In this document: one piece after another, positions 14,360-21,620 of the stretch | Layout: each line of letters starts with the position of its first letter | Position numbering within the stretch: position 1 is the first letter of the stretch | Source: Meiothermus taiwanensis DSM 14542 | Lineage (GTDB): Bacteria; Deinococcota; Deinococci; Deinococcales; Thermaceae | Direction of reading: 5' to 3' | Length of the DNA: 39,264 bases | NCBI GenBank assembly: GCA_000482765.1 | Contig: AXWR01000027.1 | Coordinates: 1 to 39,264, forward strand | Translations under genes and position numbers: made by a program | Notes under the pieces: model-generated | What the model was told of the DNA's origin: nothing | Database searches by the model: none | What the model saw: only the letters and a program-made list of their open reading frames with translations

Positions 14360-15305
14360 AAACATTCGCGCCTACTGGATTGGCAAGCGGGAGGGCAAAA
14401 AACTTTCCCGCAAGCACGCTTCCCTGGCCTACCTCACCCCCAACCCCTTCCCCAACGAGCTAAAGGAGCGCTTTGCCCGCTCCATGGAGGCCAACAAGTA
14501 TCGCTACGAACAGAAGAGGGAGCGCCTCGAGGTCAAGCTAGAGGGGATCCGCCACGAGCGCCAGGCCCTGGAGCGGGTGGTGGGGGCTATGGAACCCACC
14601 CCGGAAGCCTTCGCCCACATCAGGGCCTTGTTTGGGCATTGGATCCTTGTGTTGATAGTCTTCTTAGCAGAGATCTTTTACAACAAGCTGGCTATGGACG
14701 CCCTGGGCCTGACCCAACTCGAGGCCTGGGTGGTAGCCCTGGTGGCTACGCTGGCCATGTTCTGGATGGGGCATGAGGCGGGCAACCAGTACCGAAAGAA
14801 TAAATGGGTGCTGACAGCGGTGGCACCTTTGGCTCTGTCCCTCCTCCTGGCGTGGGCCTTCGCCTTCCTGCGGGCCGCCTTCACCACCCAGCAGGTGCAG
14901 ATCTTGCAGCTTACCCTCCCCACCCAGTACGCCCTGCCTTCGCTGGTCATCCTGGGCACTGCCCTGGTGGCTTTTACCTTTTTCCTAGGCTACAAGAGCC
15001 CCACGGAGCACGAGACCCTTCTGAAGCGGTATCTAGATCTCCTGCGTCGGGAACGACTGCTCAAACGCCGGTTGCAGGCCTTTCAGTTCCGCACCGAACG
15101 TCGGCTTGGCTTCCTCCATGCCCACTACCGGGAGGAGGTGGCGGCCTACTGGCGGGGCTTCGCCCGGGCCTGGCCCCAGTGGGATCCGGCGCCCGAGTTC
15201 GCAGGGTATGTGCCTCCCCTGGAGACCCCTCCGCTAAGACCTCTTAACCTGCTGGAAGACGAGGTGAACCGTGAAGGGCCTGCTGCTGTTCGGGCTGCTT
15301 CTTAA
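14337..15305 (+). CDS. Membrane protein with flanking coiled coils (unrecognised)
   Basis: A 322-residue protein with GAGGTGAAGG next to the start. An N-terminal basic and coiled-coil region (about 1-90) is followed by four hydrophobic segments at about 101-118 (HWILVLIVFLAEIFY), 127-145, 155-180 and 198-217, and then a second basic coiled coil (about 220-265) and a Pro-rich tail. This suggests a polytopic inner-membrane protein with both ends in the cytoplasm. It overlaps the first gene by 23 bp and the next by 35 bp. No enzymatic motif is evident. The arrangement would suit a membrane effector or sensor, but that is inference. Confidence 0.75.
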   Translation: MNLWLTLRNIRAYWIGKREGKKLSRKHASLAYLTPNPFPNELKERFARSMEANKYRYEQKRERLEVKLEGIRHERQALERVVGAMEPTPEAFAHIRALFGHWILVLIVFLAEIFYNKLAMDALGLTQLEAWVVALVATLAMFWMGHEAGNQYRKNKWVLTAVAPLALSLLLAWAFAFLRAAFTTQQVQILQLTLPTQYALPSLVILGTALVAFTFFLGYKSPTEHETLLKRYLDLLRRERLLKRRLQAFQFRTERRLGFLHAHYREEVAAYWRGFARAWPQWDPAPEFAGYVPPLETPPLRPLNLLEDEVNREGPAAVRAAS

Positions 15306-15999
15306 CCTGCCCTTTTTTGGTAACAAGACGGAAAGTTACCAGATTCTAATTGCCCTGGGGTGCAGCGCTCCTCGCAGCGTCCAGAACTCCTATCGCGAGA
15401 TGCTGGCCTACGAGGTTCTCCCCAACCTGCTTGGGGAGAAGCCCCTGGGTGTCCGGGTTCAGCTCATACTTGCAGCCATTACCGGCCGATCCTACACCGC
15501 CCCTGTGCGCGTTCTGGAGACCCCAGACCCCATGCAGTCCAACCGATTTACCATCGAAAAGCGCGTGCAGGAGCTTAAGAAAGAAACCCTGGTCGTTTTC
15601 GATCAGCTCCGCTCTCGAACCTCGGCGGAGTGTCGAAAAGGCACAGAGATCATTGGAGCCCTCAAGGCCGCTGGGGAACGGGCCCGAGGGCCAGGGCGGA
15701 TTCTGGTTCTAGCCCATGGTTTTGAGCAATCGGAGCTTATGAACCTTTACGATTACAACCTCAAGCTCGAACGGCCCGAGGTGAGAGCCAACCTTATAGA
15801 AAGAGTTAGGAACAGGCTGGGCTTACCAAAGCTAAAAGACCAGGAGGTTTGCTTTGCAGGCCTCACGGCGGGGGATGACCGCAACGCCAACTCCCGGCTC
15901 ACGGGAAGCATGCGGCTTTTTTGGGAAGAGCTTATAACAGCCTCTGGAGGCAAGCTGGTGGGCTATGGGGTGAGCCCCCGCACCTGTCCCTTTTTATGA
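15271..15999 (+). CDS. Exported protein of unknown function, possibly vWA-like
   Basis: A 242-residue protein from GTG 15271, preceded by GAGGTGAA. The N-terminus (MKGLLLFGLLLNLPFFG) is a short signal or anchor. The pattern that follows, ESYQILIALGCSAPRS, a long helix, then GRILVLAHGFEQSELM, and later EVCFAGLTAG, alternates strands and helices like a von Willebrand A fold. The metal-binding DxSxS of that fold is absent (GCSAPRS instead), so the resemblance is weak. It overlaps both neighbours (35 bp and ATGA). It contains several Cys residues, compatible with life outside the cytoplasm. Confidence 0.6.
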   Translation: MKGLLLFGLLLNLPFFGNKTESYQILIALGCSAPRSVQNSYREMLAYEVLPNLLGEKPLGVRVQLILAAITGRSYTAPVRVLETPDPMQSNRFTIEKRVQELKKETLVVFDQLRSRTSAECRKGTEIIGALKAAGERARGPGRILVLAHGFEQSELMNLYDYNLKLERPEVRANLIERVRNRLGLPKLKDQEVCFAGLTAGDDRNANSRLTGSMRLFWEELITASGGKLVGYGVSPRTCPFL

Positions 16000-16496
16000 T
16001 CTGGCGGCGTACCGGTGATCCTTTGGGCGACTTTGTTCGCCTGATCCAGCTCTTGGAAGAGGCCCTCGAGCGAGCCGGGGCCCCAGTAGAGGGAACCTTG
16101 GGGCAGAAGCTTAACGCCGAGCCTGTGCAGGATTTCCTCAGAGGCCTGGGCGACCCCAGGGTGAAGGAAGGGCTCTTCCGGCTCAACGAGGTTCGTAACC
16201 AGGTTATTCACGACCGGAAGGAGGTGCCCGACTGGATTTTGAAGGAAGGCCCCACCTTGCTTGCCCGGCTCCTTTACCACCTTGAGCTCAAAGGCTTCTA
16301 CGAGCGCAAGGAGGTGGAGCAGCGTTACGCTTTCCTCAAAGAGACCCCGCCCGCACCTACCCCACAACCCGAGGCGATAGAGCCAGCCCGGGCCCGCGCG
16401 CCCTTTGAAAGGGCAGCTGGAGCCCCCCGACCCCCCGTTCCCAGCCGGCGTTTCCAGCTGCGCGCCCTTTTTCTGCCGCGGCGCCCACTCCGCTAG
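15996..16496 (+). CDS. Protein with HEPN-like RNxxxH motif, last gene of the four-gene operon
   Basis: A 166-residue protein starting at ATG 15996, overlapping the previous stop (ATGA). The first ~105 residues are helical: DPLGDFVRLIQLLEEALERA, then GLFRLNEVRNQVIHDRKEVP and a helix LLARLLYHLELKGF. R-N-Q-V-I-H fits the RX4-6H active-site motif of HEPN ribonucleases, where the residue after Arg is usually Asn, Asp or His, and it sits between two helices as in HEPN folds. Similar motifs also occur in non-catalytic HEPN-like families such as DUF4145. The C-terminus is Pro/Arg-rich and disordered. If it is a HEPN RNase, the operon would join a nuclease to a membrane and coiled-coil sensor. Confidence 0.55.
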   Translation: MIWRRTGDPLGDFVRLIQLLEEALERAGAPVEGTLGQKLNAEPVQDFLRGLGDPRVKEGLFRLNEVRNQVIHDRKEVPDWILKEGPTLLARLLYHLELKGFYERKEVEQRYAFLKETPPAPTPQPEAIEPARARAPFERAAGAPRPPVPSRRFQLRALFLPRRPLR

Positions 16497-16718
16497 GCTT
16501 GCCCTACCTCAAGGAGGCTCCCCAAGCTGTTCCGCAATTAAAGTCGTACCGGTTCGCTTGAATTCTTCACCCCTGACCGCACATGGCGTGAGCTGTCGGC
16601 CCTTCTCCCGGGCCATGCAGGCCGCCTCTACGCCCCAGCTTGCAGAAGGTAGCTGCAACGGTGCCTTGGCGATGGGCTGCCTGTCATTGACCACGCGCTC
16701 GAGGGGCCGTGCAGGGTA

Positions 16719-17567
16719 CTAGCCAGCGCAACCTTCTTGTGCCACCTGCCGCCCCGTCTCGAGCGCCCGCACCCCATGCACAATGGCCTGCCGTGCGCTG
16801 TCGGAATCGGTGTAACCTGAGCGGAAGAAGTCCCAGGCGCACAGATAGAAGCCGGCGTAATCGGCAGCCAGTTGTTCCTGTCCAGCGGCCTCGAGCTGCC
16901 CTACCAAGTGGGTGCGGTTGTGCCCCCAGGCCTCCTCGAAGCTCCTACCCAGCAGCGAGAGCACCCGTGAGGCGGTGGGCCCCACCCGCCAGGTGAGCTG
17001 CCGCAAGCAGTGGAAAAGGTACTTGCCGGGCATATCGATGAAGTTGAGAGGAAAGGCTTTCAAATCCTCGGGTTTGGCGTGCTCGAGCAGACCCCAGCGG
17101 TCGGCCTCCCGCACGGCTTCGCGGTTGGTGAGGGGGTGTACTTCGGTATAGGGCTTACCAAAGAGCTGTTGTACGACTGCAGCAGGGGAGGGCGAGAAAC
17201 GGGGGTCGCTCAAATACGGGTTGATGACCATGATCTGGGGGCGGGGCAGGTGCAGGGGTTGTGGGACGCGCTGAAAAAATCGGCGCTCCATCTCTGCCTG
17301 TATACCCAAAGCCAGCTCGATGTCGTTAAGAAGCTCCGGATCGCGAAGGACAAGCTGCACATCTATATCGGAAAGTTCGGGCACGTAGTCGAGCGGGCCG
17401 TCCCAGGGCTTAAGCGCCGAGCCCTTGGCATAGATGCCCACAAAGGCCTCCTCTCCTAGCTGGCCCAGCAGGGCCTCCAGCACCGCTTCCAGCATGGCGT
17501 CAACCTCCCGCCGTAGCTGGGCCCTGGAGGGGTAGCGATCGCTCCAATGGGGTAAGCTTAAGGGCAT
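16719..17567 (-). CDS. Nucleotidyltransferase-fold protein
   Basis: A 282-residue protein with a Pol-beta-type nucleotidyltransferase core: helix, then GIYAKGSALKPWDG (43-56) and SDIDVQLVL (66-74), giving the hG[GS]...DxD pattern with Asp67 and Asp69 as metal ligands. A helical C-terminal domain (about 165-282) follows, as in aminoglycoside- or toxin-type NTases. The substrate is unknown; neighbours do not help because it is transcribed alone against the genes on both sides. The ATG start is 10-15 nt downstream of a well-formed promoter, and no Shine-Dalgarno sequence is seen, so the mRNA is probably leaderless or nearly so. Confidence 0.75.
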   Translation of the reverse strand: MPLSLPHWSDRYPSRAQLRREVDAMLEAVLEALLGQLGEEAFVGIYAKGSALKPWDGPLDYVPELSDIDVQLVLRDPELLNDIELALGIQAEMERRFFQRVPQPLHLPRPQIMVINPYLSDPRFSPSPAAVVQQLFGKPYTEVHPLTNREAVREADRWGLLEHAKPEDLKAFPLNFIDMPGKYLFHCLRQLTWRVGPTASRVLSLLGRSFEEAWGHNRTHLVGQLEAAGQEQLAADYAGFYLCAWDFFRSGYTDSDSARQAIVHGVRALETGRQVAQEGCAG

Positions 17568-17576
17568 AGACCGCCC

Positions 17577-17605
17577 ATCCTAGCAGGGTTTTGCCGCAGA
17601 CTCAA
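17577..17605 (-). promoter_or_regulatory. Promoter of the nucleotidyltransferase gene
   Basis: On the minus strand TTGAGT (17600-17605) and TAGGAT (17577-17582) are separated by exactly 17 bp. The -10 box lies 9 nt upstream of the ATG, which suits a leaderless or very short-leader transcript. Confidence 0.55.
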
Positions 17606-17785
17606 CCGAAATTCGCCCTGTCCGCTACGGCGGCCCTTTCTGGGCTGGCCCCATTCAGGTTGTGATCTGATAGAGATCTTTGCTTTGGAGGGTTGTTAAG
17701 GGCCTCGAGCAGGTTACGTTCATCGTGAACTTTGTGCACTCCCGTAATGGTCTAGACTCTCAGGTAGACATTGGAGGGGGTGTGT

Positions 17786-18268
17786 ATGGAATACATCGAC
17801 CAGGAGATCAGAGATGAGCTGGGCTTTGGTCTGGTGCCCAATGTCTTTGCCTATGCCCAGAGCGCTGAGCTGAAGACTGCTTTATGGAAGGCTTTCCGCC
17901 ACGTGGTCCTGCGGGGGGTGCTGCCCCGCACAATAAAGGAGATGATGGGGGTAATCATCTCACGGGCCCGGGGCTCGAGCTACGCTGCCGAGGTGCACCT
18001 GCACGCCCTGATGGTGCAGGGCACCGAGACCGCTGTGCTGGAGGCGCTAAGGCGGGGAGAAGTCCCTGCGGGCCTGCCGGGTAAGGTGCAGGCTTTGCTG
18101 ACCTTTGCCCATAAAGCGGCCACGGCCCCCGATCCAGGGCTGCTGGCAGACCTGCGCCGGGCTGGGCTGAGCGAGACTGAGGTGCAGGAGGCGGTGGCGG
18201 TGGTGGGGCTTTTCGCTCTGATCAACCACTGGACTGACCTGCTCGAGATACCCCTAGACTCCCTGTGA
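17786..18268 (+). CDS. AhpD-like (carboxymuconolactone decarboxylase fold) protein lacking the CxxC
   Basis: A 160-residue protein; ATG 17786 is preceded by GGAGGGGG at about 6 nt. The fold and length match AhpD/CMD family proteins: VPNVFAYAQSAELKTALWKAFR, LPRTIKEMMGVIISRARGSS, YAAEVHLHALMVQG, and a C-terminal AVVGLFALINHWTDLLEIPL. In active members the middle reads C-x-x-C-x-x-H-H and provides the peroxidatic cysteines; here it is GSSYAAEVHLH with no Cys, so peroxidase or disulfide chemistry is not possible in the usual way. Its stop overlaps the GTG of the GGDEF gene (GTGA), implying coupled translation and perhaps a sensory role for that protein. Confidence 0.75.
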   Translation: MEYIDQEIRDELGFGLVPNVFAYAQSAELKTALWKAFRHVVLRGVLPRTIKEMMGVIISRARGSSYAAEVHLHALMVQGTETAVLEALRRGEVPAGLPGKVQALLTFAHKAATAPDPGLLADLRRAGLSETEVQEAVAVVGLFALINHWTDLLEIPLDSL

Positions 18269-19011
18269 GCCTTGAGTCCCTTCTGCTGCGCTTGCTGCTA
18301 TTGCACGAGGCAGTGGTAGGTTATAGCCGCCTGGATTTTACCAGTGTTCTGGAGCGCGCAAAGCATGCCGCGGAGTGGATTTTTGACGGTGGGAAGCTGG
18401 AGCTGGTACCCCCCGAGGCGGCGGTAGGCCTTCCACTGCGGGGTAGGGTGCCGGGGGGCTATGGGGCTTACTTCCCGGGCCCACCGGAACCGCTGTATCT
18501 GCACCTGGCGCACCCGAAGATAGACGATCCCACCGAGCTGCGCCTGGCGGCACTTTTTGTGGACTACCTGCTCGCGGCCCTCGAGGGGGCGGGTTACCGT
18601 GAGGAGCTCGAACGCCAGGCCCGCATCGACTGGCTCACCGGGCTGGGCAACCGGCACGCCCTTGAGCGGCGGCTGCGCCAGGGACTGAGCGAGGGATGGG
18701 GGCTGGCTTTGCTGGATCTGGACGGGCTCAAGCAGGTTAACGACACCCAGGGCCACCTGGCTGGAGACCGCCTGCTGCGGGGGCTGGCCGACTCCCTGCA
18801 CCGCCACCACCTCGAGGCCTACCGCCTGGCGGGGGATGAGTTCGTGGTGGTGCTGAACCGGGGGGATCTACCACAGCTCCACCGCGCTCTGGCGGGCTTT
18901 GATGTGAGCTGTGGGGTGGCCTGGGCCGAAGAAGCGCAGGGCGAGGCCCTGCTGGCGCTGGCCGATGCACGGATGTACCAGCAGAAGCGCTCCAAGGGGA
19001 GGGGCCGGTGA
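18265..19011 (+). CDS. GGDEF-domain protein (putative diguanylate cyclase, AGDEF variant)
   Basis: A 248-residue cytoplasmic protein from GTG 18265. The N-terminal ~115 residues look like a small GAF-like sensor with no membrane segment. The GGDEF domain starts at IDWLTGLGNRHALE (about 121-134), continues with LALLDLDGLKQVNDTQGHLAGD (metal and guanine binding), and has RLAGDEFVVVL (187-197) at the active site. Ala replaces the first Gly; AGDEF can still be active. No RxxD inhibitory site is seen upstream of the motif. It would make cyclic di-GMP. Coupled to the AhpD-like gene upstream; convergent with the HTH gene. Confidence 0.88.
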   Translation: MSLESLLLRLLLLHEAVVGYSRLDFTSVLERAKHAAEWIFDGGKLELVPPEAAVGLPLRGRVPGGYGAYFPGPPEPLYLHLAHPKIDDPTELRLAALFVDYLLAALEGAGYREELERQARIDWLTGLGNRHALERRLRQGLSEGWGLALLDLDGLKQVNDTQGHLAGDRLLRGLADSLHRHHLEAYRLAGDEFVVVLNRGDLPQLHRALAGFDVSCGVAWAEEAQGEALLALADARMYQQKRSKGRGR

Positions 19012-19052
19012 GGGACGGGGATCTTTATCGAGACCGGCCTGCTGGTTGTGCC

Positions 19053-19472
19053 TCAGCCGTCAAGGCCGAGGGCCTGGCTTTCAGTAATGAGCTGATCCAG
19101 CAACTCACGCCCCTGCTTTTTGGAAGCTTCTAGGTAGCCAAGCACATCTTTGGCCTGAACCCGCCGGTGGGTTCCCACTTTGCGGTGGGGAATCTTACCT
19201 TCCTCCAGGAGGCGGATCAGATGAGGACGGGAAACTCCCAGAATCTCTGCGGCCTGCTGGGTGGAGAGCTCGGCCTCCAGGGGGAGGATGTGCACGGGTT
19301 CTCCACGGGCAAGGGGCTCTAAAAGCTGGCGCAAAATCTCCACAAGTTCAGGGGTAAGTTCCAGGGAATGCCCGTCCAGACGGAGGGTCTTGCCTGGGGA
19401 TAGATTTTTCATAAATTTCCGCAACTCCTGTTCTTGTCCTTTGGATAGAACAGAGAAGGTCAAGGCGTTCAT
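19053..19472 (-). CDS. HTH (MerR/excisionase-type) DNA-binding protein, probable antitoxin
   Basis: A 139-residue protein. A helix-turn-helix lies at about 68-110: LSTQQAAEILGVSRPHLIRL, EEGKIPHRKVGTHRRVQAKDV, the excisionase/MerR type with its wing. The N-terminal half (LSPGKTLRLDGHSLELTPEL) resembles a class of antitoxins that pair with PIN_3-type toxins in Deinococcota. It lies 49 bp downstream of the PIN gene, but has its own promoter with three tandem 9-bp repeats, so autoregulation is likely. The order toxin then antitoxin is the reverse of the usual one for this pair. Confidence 0.8.
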   Translation of the reverse strand: MNALTFSVLSKGQEQELRKFMKNLSPGKTLRLDGHSLELTPELVEILRQLLEPLARGEPVHILPLEAELSTQQAAEILGVSRPHLIRLLEEGKIPHRKVGTHRRVQAKDVLGYLEASKKQGRELLDQLITESQALGLDG

Positions 19473-19478
19473 GGCTCT

Positions 19479-19516
19479 AGTCTAACATACAAACGAAATA
19501 AACGCAACAAACGCAA
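19479..19516 (-). promoter_or_regulatory. Promoter/operator with three tandem 9-bp repeats
   Basis: On the plus strand the copies are CAAACGAAA (19490-19498), TAAACGCAA (19499-19507) and CAAACGCAA (19508-19516), head to tail. On the minus strand, TTGCGT inside the repeats and TAGACT (19479-19484) are 17 bp apart, and the -10 box is 6 nt before the ATG. The repeats thus cover the -35 region, as expected for a repressor site. Confidence 0.65.
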
Positions 19517-19521
19517 TAAAG

Positions 19522-20136
19522 TTAAAGATGCTGCCGGTATGGATCTAGAATCCTCGCAAGCTCCCTTAAGCCTGCCTTTTTGAGGGAAGCGAGAAAAGCC
19601 TCCACATCTAACGGTGGGTTCTGGAGCCTAGAGCGTTGCCTTTTGAGAATTTCCAATAAGGCGGTAGGTACGAAGGACTTACGGATGCAGTTTCCAGCAA
19701 ACTCACATAGGTAATCATCTGGATGAATAACCCGGAGATCCCAGGAGGCTAATACCTCTTCCGGGAAGTCTTTGTCGTTGAATGTAAGTATGGCTTCTGC
19801 TCCTCCCCGATAAGCTGCAGCTACCACGTGGCGATCGTTCCCGTCAGGAAGATTTATTTGCACGAGGATATCCTCGTAACCCTGCACCAGGGGTTCTTGA
19901 AACTCGAGCGCATCCAACATTATTTGTGGGACTGTTTTGATGCGCTCTACCTGCTCAGGTTTTAGTTTTGAGGAATTGTTTTTGAGGAAGTTTTGGATCC
20001 ACTCTTCCTGTACTTGCTGGCTCCACTTGAGTCGAACCCATCCTTCTAGGGCCAAGGCCATGAAAAGATCCCGGGTCTGGGAGGGGTAAAGCACGCAAGC
20101 ATCCAGAAAGAGATTTCGGGGGAGAGGGAGATCCAT
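19522..20136 (-). CDS. PIN-domain protein (putative VapC-like ribonuclease toxin)
   Basis: A 204-residue protein of the longer PIN_3-type family. It starts LPRNLFLDACVLYPSQTRDL with Asp12 as the first metal ligand, followed by EGWVRLKWSQQVQEEW, LPDGNDRHVVAAAYRGGAE with the central Asp, and AILTFNDKDFPEE with the C-terminal acidic residues. All four acidic positions of a PIN nuclease are present. A helical extension follows. The HTH gene just downstream is its probable antitoxin. The coding DNA is noticeably poorer in GC than neighbouring genes, suggesting transfer. Start ATG 20136 has a -10-like box 6 nt upstream and no Shine-Dalgarno sequence. Confidence 0.82.
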   Translation of the reverse strand: MDLPLPRNLFLDACVLYPSQTRDLFMALALEGWVRLKWSQQVQEEWIQNFLKNNSSKLKPEQVERIKTVPQIMLDALEFQEPLVQGYEDILVQINLPDGNDRHVVAAAYRGGAEAILTFNDKDFPEEVLASWDLRVIHPDDYLCEFAGNCIRKSFVPTALLEILKRQRSRLQNPPLDVEAFLASLKKAGLRELARILDPYRQHL

Positions 20137-20142
20137 GGCTGT

Positions 20143-20148
20143 ATTGTA
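20143..20148 (-). promoter_or_regulatory. -10 box of leaderless PIN gene
   Basis: TACAAT on the minus strand lies exactly 6 nt before the ATG of the PIN gene, the same geometry as the HTH gene downstream. No convincing -35 hexamer is seen. Confidence 0.45.
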
Positions 20149-20212
20149 GTAACTCGATCAAATAATAGTTTCACATGAGTAAGTTATCGTGAAAAAATAC
20201 ACATTTCAAACA

Positions 20213-21247
20213 TTACTCCGCCTCGAGCCCCTCCACCCGCCGCTGCAACTCCTCCCGGTCCATCTTGGCGTAGATGGCGCTGGTGTTCACATCGGTATGG
20301 CCCAGCAGGGTGGCTACCGCGTAGAGGTCCCGCAGGCCCTGGTAGTAGCGGGTGCCGGCGGTGTGGCGGAGCAGGTGCACCCCGCGGTAGCGGGCCGGAA
20401 AGCCCAGCGCCCGGTAGTGCTCGGCAAAGCGGAGCTGCAGGTTCCGGGCGCTCATGCGCCGCCCATGGGCCTTGCGCCCGCCCATGTTGATCAGGAGGGC
20501 AGGCTCGCCTGCACGGGCGTGGAGCTGCCGCAGCTTCAACCAGGCCTCGAGTTCGCGTAGCAGGCTTTTGCTCAGGGGTACGCTGCGACCTTTGCCGCCC
20601 TTGCCCCGGCGCACCTCGAGCAGCCCCTCTGCAAAGAGCACATGCCCCACGTCCAGCGCCACCACCTCGGAAAGCCGCAGCCCGGCCTCGCCCATCAGCC
20701 GGGCGGCCAGGTGATCGCGCTTGGACACCTCGTCCTCACCGGAAAGATGGGCCAGCAGTTTTGCGTACAGCCGGGCCGGCAGGGCCGGGCGGCGCTCGTG
20801 GGCCGGGGTGGGGTCGGTGGGGGAGGGGGTGTCGGGTACGGCGGCCACCCCCGCCCAGCGCAGCGCCCGGTAAAAACTCCGCACGGCAGCCAGCCGGGCG
20901 GCCAGGCTGGCCGGGCGCAGGGGGCGGCGCCGTTCCGGGGGTACCAGCCGGCTGCCCTCGGTCTCGAGGGTGTGCAGCCAGATGTCCACCTCGTCCGAAC
21001 CCACCGTCCAGAGCGGCATCCGGGGCCCGGCGGCTTCAGGCGGCCAAGCCCAGGCCAGAAACTCACGGATCCCGGTCTCGTAGGCGGCCAGCGTGTGAGA
21101 GCTGAGCCGGGCACGCCGACGGCCCTTGAGGGCCAGGTAGACGCGGTGGAGCTCGAGCAGCCTTTCTTCGTCGCGGGTTTGCAAGGCCTGGAGGGCGGTC
21201 ACCCGACGCTTCTTAGGATCCTGCCAGTTGGCCAGGGGAGCCAGCAT
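20213..21247 (-). CDS. Tyrosine recombinase (XerC/D-like integrase)
   Basis: A 344-residue site-specific recombinase. An N-terminal SAM-like core-binding domain (about 28-135) contains LSSHTLAAYETGIREFLAW and LAARLAAVRSFYRAL. The catalytic domain has all expected residues: Arg191 in AGLRLSEVVAL, Lys in RRGKGGKGR (about 216-219), HLLRH (His291, Arg294), His317 in LLGHTDV and the nucleophile Tyr326 in SAIYAKMD. It could be a chromosomal Xer-type enzyme or the integrase of a small element. An element-bounding role is suggested because the first of two related 44-bp palindromes lies about 270 bp upstream and the second 2.3 kb farther on. Confidence 0.88.
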   Translation of the reverse strand: MLAPLANWQDPKKRRVTALQALQTRDEERLLELHRVYLALKGRRRARLSSHTLAAYETGIREFLAWAWPPEAAGPRMPLWTVGSDEVDIWLHTLETEGSRLVPPERRRPLRPASLAARLAAVRSFYRALRWAGVAAVPDTPSPTDPTPAHERRPALPARLYAKLLAHLSGEDEVSKRDHLAARLMGEAGLRLSEVVALDVGHVLFAEGLLEVRRGKGGKGRSVPLSKSLLRELEAWLKLRQLHARAGEPALLINMGGRKAHGRRMSARNLQLRFAEHYRALGFPARYRGVHLLRHTAGTRYYQGLRDLYAVATLLGHTDVNTSAIYAKMDREELQRRVEGLEAE

Positions 21248-21513
21248 GCAGAAAGCTTACCAAATTTCGCATAATTTTACTTATGGGAAATACCCTCGTG
21301 TGCCTGAGTTCTACCTAAAACCCTTACACAAAATTCCTTACACGACCCCTACCCCCGTCCCTTATTTTCTACCGGGTGTCAGGTTCTTTTCCGAACTGGC
21401 GTAGAAAGACACCGTGCGGCCCTGAGCGCTGCCGGTTGCGGATCCCGGGATGCCCCGGGGCCCTTGGGTTTTTGGTAGGTGGGGTGGGTTGGTGGGGGGT
21501 GCCTCGAGGCTCC
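21248..21513. other. Intergenic region between recombinase and palindrome A
   Basis: No gene is supported. It holds the probable promoter region of the recombinase (AT-rich, 21255-21310), a GC palindrome around CCCGGGATGCCCCGGGG (21444-21460), and a G-rich stretch (G runs at 21466-21468, 21481-21484, 21486-21488 and 21494-21499) that could form a G-quadruplex on the plus strand with one long loop. Confidence 0.5.
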
Positions 21514-21557
21514 CTTGCCCAACCGTTGCTTCTGTGCGCCCCCAGGTGTTGGGCAAG
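21514..21557 (+). repeat. 44-bp palindromic element, copy A
   Basis: CTTGCCCAAC (21514-21523) and GTTGGGCAAG (21548-21557) are perfect reverse complements with a 24-nt spacer containing CCCAG near its right end, followed by GTT. A second copy with the same arms and the same 24-nt spacer length lies at 23867-23910. When that copy is reverse-complemented, 12 of 24 spacer bases match by position, including CCCAG, so the two are in opposite orientation. Confidence 0.75.
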
Positions 21558-21560
21558 GTT

Positions 21561-21606
21561 CTGACATTTCTCACATCCAAGGGTGTAAAGTGAAGTGTAA
21601 AGTGAG
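21561..21606 (+). promoter_or_regulatory. Promoter and direct repeats before the TIGR04255-like operon
   Basis: CTGACA (21561-21566) and TGTAAA (21584-21589) are spaced by 17 bp and could be -35 and -10 boxes. The -10 lies in the first of two perfect 11-bp direct repeats, GTGTAAAGTGA at 21583-21593 and 21595-21605, a likely binding site for the HTH protein of this operon. The ATG follows at 21621. Confidence 0.5.
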
Positions 21607-21620
21607 GGTCGGAGAGCCCC

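Noticed and set aside
16509..16694. 61-codon minus-strand frame in the gap after the HEPN-like gene
   Set aside because: No Shine-Dalgarno sequence, no promoter of the leaderless type, and no recognisable protein features; the 222-bp gap is left unassigned.
21466..21499. G-quadruplex upstream of the TIGR04255-like operon
   Set aside because: Four G-tracts exist, but one loop is 12 nt, and G-rich runs are expected in this GC-rich DNA; kept only as a note.
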